Assembly: GCF_000428905.1 (NCBI RefSeq)
Contig: NZ_KE386816.1
Coordinates: forward strand, 215,385-279,384
Length of the DNA: 64,000 nt
Origin: Brumicola pallidula DSM 14239 = ACAM 615
Lineage (GTDB): Bacteria; Pseudomonadota; Gammaproteobacteria; Enterobacterales; Alteromonadaceae
Reading direction: 5' to 3'
The position numbers were made by a program, and so were the translations under genes. Each line of letters opens with the position of its first letter. Position 1 is the first letter of the stretch. A model generated the notes under the pieces. It had not been told where the DNA came from. It saw only the letters and a list, made by a program, of their open reading frames with translations, and made no database searches. This document shows positions 17,959-26,094 of the stretch, piece by piece.

Positions 17959-19181
17959 AGAATAGAATATTAATAGTGTTGCTTGCATTATCACTTGGCG
18001 GCTGTGCAACTATATCTGATTTGTTCGCGGAAGATGATGAAATTGAAATTCGTCGCTTAAAACCAATTGAAGCGACTTTCGAACCGCAAATTAAATGGGA
18101 AACAGACGTTGGCGATGGCGTTCAAGACTATTTCTCACGTTTAGCACCAACTGTCGCTTATGGCAAAGTATTTGCTGCTAGCCGCGATGGCATTGTTGTT
18201 GCACTTGAACCAGAAACTGGCAAAAAAATCTGGGAGCAAGATTTCGCAAACTACGATAACTACAGCTTCAAGAAAGCGATGTTATGGTATTCCAATCGCG
18301 CAGTGTCGGCAAAAATTTCTGGCGGACTATCGGCTGCTTATGAATCCGTTTTTTTTGGTACAGAAAATGGTTACGTATATGCCCTTGCAGAAGCGACTGG
18401 CGAGTTGAAATGGAAAGTGGGCGTTAAAGGCGAAGTTATTTCAGCCCCAGCAGTTGATGCAGGCGTAGTCCTAGTTAACACGACTTCAGGTCATTTAATT
18501 GCATTGGACCCTGACACTGGCGAGCAAAAATGGATAACAGAGTCAGATGTTCCTCCGCTAACATTACGCGGTGTTTCAGCTCCAGCAGCAGATAGTGGGG
18601 GTGCCTTAGTTGGCACTCCGTCGGGAAAGCTTCAAGTCACTCTAATCGAAACTGGTATGGTAGCTTGGGAAACTCAAATTGCTTCTCCCTCAGGTGCAAC
18701 TGAACTAGAACGTATCGTTGATATTGATGTTAAGCCATTGGTGTTTGGTGGAAATGTGTTTGTGGTATCCTACAATGGGACTCTTTCTGCTGTAGAACTT
18801 CGCACCGGTCAAGTGATTTGGACACGTGAGTACGGTTCATATCGCAATATAAGTATTGATGGCAATCGCTTATTCGTGATTGATAATAGTAGCAATTTGT
18901 ATGCTATTGACCGTCGCAGTGGCGTGGAATTATGGTCTAATGTTGCTTTGAAAAGTCGCAACATTACTTCGGCAACACCGCACGGCGACTACGTTGTAGT
19001 TGGTGATATGTATGGTTTTGTTCATTGGTTTACTCAGGACGAAGGCAAACTTGTAGCGCGATTAGAGGTTGGTGGCGATGATGAAGATGAAGCAATCTTC
19101 ACCGCGCCTATTAGCGCAGAAAATACCTTATATGTAACAACGAGAGAAGGTAAACTTGCAGCAATTACTCAACCTGAATGA
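17955..19181 (+). CDS. bamB: Outer-membrane assembly lipoprotein BamB
   Basis: 408 residues. The lipoprotein signal ends 'LLALSLGGC' with C17 lipidated. The rest is an eight-bladed beta-propeller of PQQ-like repeats (e.g. 'VALEPETGKKIWEQD', 'IALDPDTGEQKW', 'YAIDRRSGVELW'). BamB binds BamA and helps insert beta-barrel proteins. It is translationally coupled to yfgM by a 4-base overlap. Confidence 0.96.
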   Translation: MKNRILIVLLALSLGGCATISDLFAEDDEIEIRRLKPIEATFEPQIKWETDVGDGVQDYFSRLAPTVAYGKVFAASRDGIVVALEPETGKKIWEQDFANYDNYSFKKAMLWYSNRAVSAKISGGLSAAYESVFFGTENGYVYALAEATGELKWKVGVKGEVISAPAVDAGVVLVNTTSGHLIALDPDTGEQKWITESDVPPLTLRGVSAPAADSGGALVGTPSGKLQVTLIETGMVAWETQIASPSGATELERIVDIDVKPLVFGGNVFVVSYNGTLSAVELRTGQVIWTREYGSYRNISIDGNRLFVIDNSSNLYAIDRRSGVELWSNVALKSRNITSATPHGDYVVVGDMYGFVHWFTQDEGKLVARLEVGGDDEDEAIFTAPISAENTLYVTTREGKLAAITQPE

Positions 19182-19271
19182 GTTGAGATTGTATACTCAG
19201 GGCGTGCATTTGGCGTACCCTTAACTATACATTCGTAGGCAAGATAAGGTGTTTGAAAGAATAACGATACA

Positions 19272-19299
19272 CGCCAATGGTATGCCATTGGCGTTTTTT
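19272..19299 (+). terminator. Intrinsic terminator between bamB and der
   Basis: CGCCAATGG pairs perfectly with CCATTGGCG around a TATG loop, followed by six Ts. It ends only about 15 bases before the der ATG, so der must use read-through or a promoter in the 90 bases upstream. Confidence 0.9.
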
Positions 19300-19313
19300 A
19301 TTAAGGGCGAAGA

Positions 19314-20753
19314 ATGTTACCTGTAGTGGCCTTGGTTGGCCGACCCAATGTTGGTAAATCAACATTATTTAATCGATTGACGAATACTCGAGACGCGCTG
19401 GTTGCTGATTTTCCTGGTTTGACACGTGATCGTAAGTACGGCCCGGCAAAATTCGAAAACCGAGCTTTTATCGTGGTTGATACCGGTGGTATTACTGGCA
19501 ATGAAGAAGGTATCGACGTTGCTATGGCTGAACAATCATTATTAGCCATTGACGAAGCTGATGTGGTCTTGTTTTTAGTTGATGCAAGAGCTGGTTTAAC
19601 ACCTGATGATATTGGTCTTGCCGAGCACTTGCGTAAACAAAGCAAAGCAATGTATTTGGTAGCAAATAAAGTTGACGGACTTGATGGTGACAGCGAAACC
19701 GCCGATTTCTTCAAGTTAGGCTTTCCTGAGGTACTGCAAATTGCAGCTGCGCACGGGCGTGGAGTGTCACAGTTGATGACTCATGTCTTAACGCCACTCG
19801 AAAAAATATTTCCTGATATGGAGATAGTGGAAGTAGAAAGAGAAGAGGAATACCCGGATGCGAAGCTAGAGCGTTTGCAAAACTCACCAATTAAATTAGC
19901 CATCGTTGGTAAACCTAATGTGGGTAAGTCGACACTGATTAATCGCATTTTGGGTGAAGAACGTGTTGTCGTTTTCGATTCACCAGGGACCACTCGAGAC
20001 AGTATATTTATACCGATGAAGCGGGATAAGCGTGAATATATTCTGATCGATACCGCTGGCGTTAGAAAACGTAGGAAAGTATCCGAAACAGTCGAGAAAT
20101 TTTCTATTGTAAAAACGTTGCAGGCGATTGAAGAGTCTAATGTGGTGTTGCTAGTTATCGATGCTAGAGAAGGGGTCACTGATCAGGACTTATCATTACT
20201 AGGTTTTGTGCTTAATTCTGGGCGTTCTCTAGTGTTGGCTGTGAACAAGTGGGATGGTCTTGAAACACATGTTAAGGAAGAAATTAAGCGTGAGCTAGAC
20301 AGACGCCTAGGATTTGTCGATTTTGCTCGTTTACACTTCATCTCAGCCTTGCATGGCACGGGTGTTGGTCATTTGTTTGAGTCGGTTCAAGAAGCTTATA
20401 ACTCAGCTACTGTGCGTATTAACACATCGGTACTCACGCAAATAATGGAAATGGCACAGGACGACCATCAACCGCCACTTATTCATGGTCGTAGAGTTAA
20501 AATGAAGTACGCTCACGCCGGGGGGTATAATCCGCCCGTGATCGTCATTCACGGAAACCAATTGAAAGACTTACCTGATTCATATAAGCGCTACCTAATG
20601 AATTACTATCGTAAAGCTCTTAAAACCATGGGCACGCCGATAAGAATCGAATTCAAAGAGGGTGCGAATCCGTTTGAGGGCAAAGTCAATAAGTTAACCG
20701 TAGGTCAAGAACGTAAGCGCAAACGCTTAATGACTTTCCATAAAAAGAAGTAG
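19314..20753 (+). CDS. der: Ribosome-assembly GTPase Der (EngA)
   Basis: 479 residues. Two tandem G domains: G1 '[12 protein letters not shown]' near residue 8 and '[12 protein letters not shown]' near residue 200, each with DxxG and NKxD motifs ('NKVDG', 'NKWDG'). A C-terminal KH-like domain follows. Der acts in late 50S assembly. AAGGG stands just upstream of the ATG. Confidence 0.98.
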   Translation: MLPVVALVGRPNVGKSTLFNRLTNTRDALVADFPGLTRDRKYGPAKFENRAFIVVDTGGITGNEEGIDVAMAEQSLLAIDEADVVLFLVDARAGLTPDDIGLAEHLRKQSKAMYLVANKVDGLDGDSETADFFKLGFPEVLQIAAAHGRGVSQLMTHVLTPLEKIFPDMEIVEVEREEEYPDAKLERLQNSPIKLAIVGKPNVGKSTLINRILGEERVVVFDSPGTTRDSIFIPMKRDKREYILIDTAGVRKRRKVSETVEKFSIVKTLQAIEESNVVLLVIDAREGVTDQDLSLLGFVLNSGRSLVLAVNKWDGLETHVKEEIKRELDRRLGFVDFARLHFISALHGTGVGHLFESVQEAYNSATVRINTSVLTQIMEMAQDDHQPPLIHGRRVKMKYAHAGGYNPPVIVIHGNQLKDLPDSYKRYLMNYYRKALKTMGTPIRIEFKEGANPFEGKVNKLTVGQERKRKRLMTFHKKK

Positions 20754-20795
20754 GTGTTTTAGGCTTTACAGTACTAACAACTAAACATCTATAGG

Positions 20796-20830
20796 AGCGG
20801 TGATTTTGAATGCAAACTCACCGCTTTTTT
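20796..20830 (+). terminator. Intrinsic terminator after der
   Basis: AGCGGTGA (20796-20803) pairs with TCACCGCT (20818-20825), followed by a T-run. Confidence 0.85.
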
Positions 20831-20962
20831 GTATCTAGAAATTGGTTTGAACTACTTTAATCCATATTCGCTTGTAGTTCAAAATAAAATCGCCCGATAA
20901 AAAGCGACTTAAAATAGATGAGTTCGATTCTATGATCCAACTTTTATAGCGTTCTAATAAGC

Positions 20963-21046
20963 GCTTTTTACCACCTGCTTTTTACCAACCGCTTTTTACC
21001 AACCGCTTTTTACCAACCGCTTTTTACCAACCGCTTTTTACCAACC
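20963..21046. repeat. 14-bp tandem repeat (6 copies) overlapping a gene 3' end
   Basis: Six units of GCTTTTTACCAACC; the first has one variant block (ACCACCT). The array covers the stop codon of the minus-strand M2 peptidase gene, so the final Gly-Trp-stop is encoded inside the repeat. Confidence 0.95.
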
Positions 21047-22864
21047 GCAATTACGTCCTTCATTTTGCTTATCCAACCATTCTTTTAGTGGGGCAAAATA
21101 AGCTTGGATAGTTGATGCGTCCATATTTGGCGAACCTGTTAATGTGGTCATTGCTTCCTGCCAAGGGCGACTTTTTCCCATTTCTAACATGTTGTTTAAT
21201 GCCTCACCGGCTTTTTTGCTACCGTAAATAGAACAACGATGCAGAGCCTCTTCACTTCCGGCTATATCACACAACGCTTTATGGAATTGAAATTGCAATA
21301 TATGAGCGAGGAAATAGCGAGTGTATGAAACGTTTGCAGGCACGTGATATTTCGCTCCCGGGTCAAAAGCATCGATTGAACGTGTAACTGGGGCCGCAAC
21401 ACCTTGATATTTTTCTCGTAACTGCCACCACAGCGTGTTGTATTGTTCTGGTGTAATGTCACCAGCGAGAACTTGCCAGCGCCATTGGTCAACCAGTAAA
21501 CCGAAGGGAATAAATGCAATTTTATCCAGTGCTACTTTTAATAGCATACCAATATCATTTGATTCATCCGGTATTTCATCTATTAAACCGATTTGTTGTA
21601 AATAAGTTGGCGTTATTGAAAGCGCGATGGTGTCGCCAATGGCCTCGTGAAAGCCGCTGTTAGCAGAACCTCTGTAGAGCATTGGCTGGTCTTTATATGC
21701 TCGTTGATAATAGTTATGACCCAATTCGTGGTGAATAACATTAAACTCCTCGCCCGTTTTTTGGATGCACATTTTAATTCGCAAATCGTCCTTTTCATCT
21801 ATACTCCAAGCGGACGCATGACATTGAACTTCTCGTTCTTGCGGTTTTTGAAACATTGAACGCTCGTAGAATGTGTCAGGAAGCGGATCAAAACCCAAAG
21901 ATGAAAAGAAGTTTTCAGCTTGTTTGACCATTTTAATTTCATCATAACCTTGCTCTGTTAAAGCTTTGGTTACGTCAGGAACATTCATTTCTTGTTGGGG
22001 CTTCACAATGTCGTAAATATTACCCCAGCTTTGTGCCCACATATTACCAAGTAAGTGAGCTGGAATTGGTTTATCTAATGGCACAATATCTTCACCATAG
22101 TAATCAGATAACTCTGCTCTTACATGACAATGCAATGATTCATAGAAGGGTTGGATCTGCCCCCAAAGTCGGTCCAGTTCTTTTGGAAACTCCTGTGCGG
22201 GCATATCATATTTAGTGCGCCACAATTCTGATGTGTTGGCATAACCAAGCTCTTTTGCGCCTTCGTTTGCAATACTAACTTGTTCAACAAACATTTCTTT
22301 CATGGGTACGGAAACTTTTCGCCATCCCTCCCAAAACTCTAGCATTAGGGCCGGGTCACGACTTACGCCCATTTCTGCACTCATTTCAACCAACGAAAAG
22401 CATTCATTTTCAGTACGACAATATTTACCGGCGCCGTACATACCCGCTAAGTCGGAAGCAATGGTTGCCAAACGTTCGGCTTTTGCTGGGTCGCTAGGAG
22501 GAGCAATTTCCAATCCTGATTTTAATAAATTGAGTTGTCGACGCGTATCAGCATCTACGTTGACATCATTAAACTTTGCAGCTTCAACTGCATATTTAGC
22601 CCACATCACCGATAATTGCTCGCCTAGATAAGCATCTACTTGCGCATTGTCATAATTAATATTGGTTGCATAAGCCCATGCAGCATGCGACGCCGGTTTA
22701 TTTAAGCGAGTGACATCGGTGTCTACTTTTTGCAAGAAAGCCTTTGCGTCATCTACAGTGTATATTGCTTTTTTGGTAGCAGTTGAACTAGCATTGTTTG
22801 GCGAGCAACCCGCGCAAAGTGCAATAAAGATTGAGGCTAAAAGTAAGCGTTTAGTTGTATTCAT
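21038..22864 (-). CDS. M2-family peptidyl-dipeptidase (ACE-like) lipoprotein
   Basis: 608 residues. The lipoprotein signal ends 'IFIALCAGC' (C20). The zinc site is H379-E380-LG-H383 ('VIHHELGHNYYQ') with the third ligand E407 in 'GFHEAIGD', matching the angiotensin-converting-enzyme (M2) family. M2 enzymes cut dipeptides from peptide C-termini; a role in peptide scavenging at the cell surface is inference. It is a single gene converging on der; its last codons lie in a 14-bp tandem repeat. Confidence 0.9.
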   Translation of the reverse strand: MNTTKRLLLASIFIALCAGCSPNNASSTATKKAIYTVDDAKAFLQKVDTDVTRLNKPASHAAWAYATNINYDNAQVDAYLGEQLSVMWAKYAVEAAKFNDVNVDADTRRQLNLLKSGLEIAPPSDPAKAERLATIASDLAGMYGAGKYCRTENECFSLVEMSAEMGVSRDPALMLEFWEGWRKVSVPMKEMFVEQVSIANEGAKELGYANTSELWRTKYDMPAQEFPKELDRLWGQIQPFYESLHCHVRAELSDYYGEDIVPLDKPIPAHLLGNMWAQSWGNIYDIVKPQQEMNVPDVTKALTEQGYDEIKMVKQAENFFSSLGFDPLPDTFYERSMFQKPQEREVQCHASAWSIDEKDDLRIKMCIQKTGEEFNVIHHELGHNYYQRAYKDQPMLYRGSANSGFHEAIGDTIALSITPTYLQQIGLIDEIPDESNDIGMLLKVALDKIAFIPFGLLVDQWRWQVLAGDITPEQYNTLWWQLREKYQGVAAPVTRSIDAFDPGAKYHVPANVSYTRYFLAHILQFQFHKALCDIAGSEEALHRCSIYGSKKAGEALNNMLEMGKSRPWQEAMTTLTGSPNMDASTIQAYFAPLKEWLDKQNEGRNCGW

Positions 22865-23035
22865 AGGATTATTATTCTTCTGTTGTGAATATACATATGC
22901 GTAGCTAATGCTTTATTGGTGATAAAACAAAAGCTGTCTTCCTACAAGTAGGGTTCACTCAACTATTTGCCAGCAAGACAGTTTTAACGATGCAGACTTT
23001 GTGCACCTATTCATCGTAAACTGTAAATTGCGGAA

Positions 23036-23425
23036 CTAGTTATCCTGATCTTGTTTTTTATTATCATTTTCAGGAGGCAACTGCATACGCGCGGTCTCAA
23101 TAAGATGTTGATTACGAGTACGCTGCATGACCTTAACGCGATGATGCATAGCTACCTTTGCTAGAATATGCGCCGTTACGGGCGCTGTGATCACTAAAAA
23201 CAGCGTGATTAACAACTCGTTAATGCTAGCGTATCCTTGTATGTGATACATGTACACAATTGAAGCTATAAGAACACAGCCCAGCCCTAAGGTTGTTGCT
23301 TTGGTCGGCGCATGTAAGCGCACGTAAAAGTCTTGCAGTCGTATTAGTCCTATGGAGCCCACGAGCACAAAAAGGCCGCCTAAAATCAGAAATGCAGATA
23401 TAATTAGTTCAACGGTGAAACTCAT
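23036..23425 (-). CDS. mnhG: Na+/H+ antiporter subunit G (MrpG/MnhG)
   Basis: 129 residues. Three membrane helices with the MnhG signature 'VGSIGLIRLQDFYVRLHAPTKATTLG'. The polar Lys/Gln/Asp-rich tail is variable. It is the last gene of the operon, 8 bases after mnhF. Subunit G is a small membrane part of the Mrp complex, which exports Na+ (and K+) in exchange for H+. Confidence 0.93.
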   Translation of the reverse strand: MSFTVELIISAFLILGGLFVLVGSIGLIRLQDFYVRLHAPTKATTLGLGCVLIASIVYMYHIQGYASINELLITLFLVITAPVTAHILAKVAMHHRVKVMQRTRNQHLIETARMQLPPENDNKKQDQDN

Positions 23426-23433
23426 ACTTCCTC

Positions 23434-23703
23434 CTATTCGATGATATCGCCGCGCAGCAGGTACTTGCCGAACGCGACGCTACTAACAAATCCGAGCATA
23501 GCGATCAGCAAAGCTGCTTCGAAATACAAGGGCGTTTGGTTGTAAATGCCGTACAGTAAAATGAGTGCAATACTGTTGATATACATGGTGTCGAGCGCTA
23601 ATATCCGGTCGACTACGTGAGGTCCAATGATAAGACGCCATAGGTTAAGTATGAGCGCGATACACAGCATAACTGCGACTAAAACTACAGCAATATCTAA
23701 CAT
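23434..23703 (-). CDS. mnhF: Na+/H+ antiporter subunit F (MrpF/MnhF)
   Basis: 89 residues with three membrane helices. The family motif is 'GPHVVDRILALDTMYINSI'. The start overlaps the end of mnhE by 7 bases, so the two are translationally coupled. Confidence 0.93.
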   Translation of the reverse strand: MLDIAVVLVAVMLCIALILNLWRLIIGPHVVDRILALDTMYINSIALILLYGIYNQTPLYFEAALLIAMLGFVSSVAFGKYLLRGDIIE

Positions 23704-24209
23704 CCAAAAATCTCCTTGACGCGTGATTCATAGCGCTGTTTTATTAAATCGATGACTTCTTGCTCGTTTTCAGGCATGTCTAGTACGTGCACATATAGCC
23801 ACTTTTTGTCTTTTGATATATCAGCACCCACAGTACCAGGTGTCATGGTCACCGTGCTGACGAGCACGGTGATGGGTAAGATGTCGACCAAGTCAATCGG
23901 CACTGCAACTAAACCTGGTTTAATTCTGCGCGTCGGCCCTACCACTAAGATAGCCACCTCAAAATTGGCAATAATGATGTCTTTTAATAATAAAAAAACA
24001 TAACTCACGACTTTAAACGGTCGCTTGATTTTAGGTTGAGGTATTCTTAAGGGGGCACACAAAACGGGGATAACAATTGCAAGTACAGTACCAAGTAAAA
24101 TGTGACCCAGACTGGTTGTCGAGTTTAGCATTAGCCACACAATCAACAGAACCAAGCTATGCAGGGGCATAGGTAATAAACGTGAGAACGCGCGTGAAAG
24201 TATGCTCAT
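23697..24209 (-). CDS. mnhE: Na+/H+ antiporter subunit E (MrpE/MnhE)
   Basis: 170 residues. Two N-terminal membrane helices and a soluble domain with 'PITVLVSTVTMTPGTVGADI' and 'LYVHVLDMPENEQEVIDLI', both typical of MnhE. It overlaps mnhD by 4 bases and mnhF by 7. Confidence 0.94.
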   Translation of the reverse strand: MSILSRAFSRLLPMPLHSLVLLIVWLMLNSTTSLGHILLGTVLAIVIPVLCAPLRIPQPKIKRPFKVVSYVFLLLKDIIIANFEVAILVVGPTRRIKPGLVAVPIDLVDILPITVLVSTVTMTPGTVGADISKDKKWLYVHVLDMPENEQEVIDLIKQRYESRVKEIFGC

Positions 24210-25732
24210 TGTGCATTCTCCTCTAAATTCATTACCTCAATTAAGTACGGAATATCGTGCAGTTGTGCAGCTGCATTATTAGTATATTCTATAATGCTAG
24301 CACCAAAAAGAGCGAGTAGAGGTGAGGCGCCTAGCAACAAAAATGTAGCACAAATCTGCCATTTAGAAACGCCGGGTGTTTCAGAGTTATCACGACTTGG
24401 TGTCGATCGCCAAAACAGCGTTGTGCCTGCTCTGGATAATGCAATAATGGTAATTAGACTAGAAATCAAAATAACCGACCAAACCCATATTTTCTGCTCT
24501 ACACCGGTGACAGATTGTAAAATCACAAGTTTAGCCAAAAAACCTGAGAAAGGCGGTAAACCGGCCACAGCCATCGCTGCAACTACAAATAAAACACCAA
24601 ATAATGCTTGCTGCTTTATCTTGCGCGCGACCACAAAGTAATCTAAAGCTTTGCCACGCTGTTGGCCCAACATATCAGCTATCAAAAACAATGCGGCTGT
24701 TACCAGCGTGCTGTGAATAAGATAAAGAAAGCCTGCAGCCGTGGCCTCTGGCGTTCTTAACGCAAAAGCAATTAATAGTGTGCCTACAGATACAATCACG
24801 AGATTAGCCGCAAGCGTTCGCAGATTTGGGCTTGCAAGTGCGCCCACTGTGCCTGCAATTACGGTGAGTATGGCAAGCGGCCAAACCCATGGCTGGATCA
24901 TATTAGCTAAATCACCGGCCTGGTCGCCAAAGATAACGGTATAAACACGAAATATGCAGTACACACCCACCTTAGTCATAATGGCAAAAAGCGCAGCGAC
25001 CGGCGCGCTAGCAGCTGCATAAGTTCGAGGCAGCCAAAAATGAAGGGGTAACATTGCTGCTTTTAAACCAAATACGATCAATAGCAACGAACCACCGGCT
25101 TGAGCAATAAGCTGATTACTCTCGGATAATTGTGCAACTCGCAGAGACATGTCCGCAATATTTAGCGTGCCGGTAATTCCATAAAGTGTGCCCAGTGCAA
25201 ACAAAAATAAACTTGAGCCTACCAAGTTCAAGATAACGTAGTGCACGTTTGCAGCCGTTTTTTGCTTCCCCCCGCCGTGAATAAGTAGGGTGTAGGATGC
25301 GATAAGTAAGACTTCAAAAAACACAAAAAGATTAAATAAATCGTTGGTCAAAAATGCGCCATATATGCCCAGTAACTGGAACTGAACTAGCGGATGAAAG
25401 TACTTACCTTCGCGGTCGCTGCCAGCAAAGGAATACAAGGTAACACCTAGGCCCAAAAAGCTAGTTAAGGCAACAAGCATAGCGGATAGCTGGTCTGCAT
25501 ATAAAATGATGCCAAAAGGCGGCTGCCAGTCGCCGACAGCATACATAATGGCACCGTTTTGAACCACCATTAGGATCAGAATAATTGAGCAAGCTATTTG
25601 TGCCAGCATTAAACATAATGCGGCAACGCGCCTATATTGATATCTCTCAACACCCGCGAATGGTGGCAGCAACATCAACAAACCACCAACCAAGGGGATT
25701 AAAATAGGAAGGATTGCCAAGTGAACCGTCAT
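24206..25732 (-). CDS. mnhD: Na+/H+ antiporter subunit D (MrpD/MnhD)
   Basis: 508 residues, about 14 membrane helices, with the proton-pumping domain shared with complex I NuoL/M/N ('LFNLFVFFEVLLIASYTLLI', 'GLKAAMLPLHFWLPRTYA'). The charged residues in these helices are those used for proton movement in the family. It overlaps mnhC by 4 bases. Confidence 0.96.
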   Translation of the reverse strand: MTVHLAILPILIPLVGGLLMLLPPFAGVERYQYRRVAALCLMLAQIACSIILILMVVQNGAIMYAVGDWQPPFGIILYADQLSAMLVALTSFLGLGVTLYSFAGSDREGKYFHPLVQFQLLGIYGAFLTNDLFNLFVFFEVLLIASYTLLIHGGGKQKTAANVHYVILNLVGSSLFLFALGTLYGITGTLNIADMSLRVAQLSESNQLIAQAGGSLLLIVFGLKAAMLPLHFWLPRTYAAASAPVAALFAIMTKVGVYCIFRVYTVIFGDQAGDLANMIQPWVWPLAILTVIAGTVGALASPNLRTLAANLVIVSVGTLLIAFALRTPEATAAGFLYLIHSTLVTAALFLIADMLGQQRGKALDYFVVARKIKQQALFGVLFVVAAMAVAGLPPFSGFLAKLVILQSVTGVEQKIWVWSVILISSLITIIALSRAGTTLFWRSTPSRDNSETPGVSKWQICATFLLLGASPLLALFGASIIEYTNNAAAQLHDIPYLIEVMNLEENAQ

Positions 25733-26094
25733 ACTTTGTCCTTGTTCGGTTTTATAAATTTATCGCTATCTGGGGGTTCTCTGCCATCGACAAAGTCATT
25801 GCCAAGGTCAGCGCGAGCGCGCATCGCCAAAATAACCACAAATGCAATCATTGCAAAGCCAATAACAATAGCCGTTAATGTCAACGCTTGCGGAAGTGGG
25901 TCTGCATATGAATCAGACATATCTAAAATGGCAGCATTCTTAAGATTCAGCCGACCACTTGAAAACAAAAATAAATTAACCGCGTATGAAAGCATGGTTA
26001 AGCCAACCACGACAGAAAAGGTGCGTGCTCGCAAACACAGAAAGACACCACAAAATGTCAATACACCCACACAAATCACGTATAAAGTTTCCAT
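25729..26094 (-). CDS. mnhC: Na+/H+ antiporter subunit C (MrpC/MnhC)
   Basis: 121 residues. Three helices with the NuoK-like signature 'VVGLTMLSYAVNLFLFSSG' and 'DPLPQALTLTAIVIGFA'. Its ATG shares a base with the mnhAB stop. Confidence 0.95.
   Translation of the reverse strand: METLYVICVGVLTFCGVFLCLRARTFSVVVGLTMLSYAVNLFLFSSGRLNLKNAAILDMSDSYADPLPQALTLTAIVIGFAMIAFVVILAMRARADLGNDFVDGREPPDSDKFIKPNKDKV

Noticed and set aside
20963-21046. CRISPR or attachment site
   Set aside because: Contiguous 14-bp units without spacers and no integrase near; a simple tandem repeat.
22302-22631. 109-codon plus-strand frame inside the M2 peptidase gene
   Set aside because: Antisense to a clearly coding, conserved region.
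22918-23000. CTGTCTT/AAGACAG pair downstream of mnhG as a terminator
   Set aside because: The loop is about 45 bases long and no T-run follows in the right orientation.
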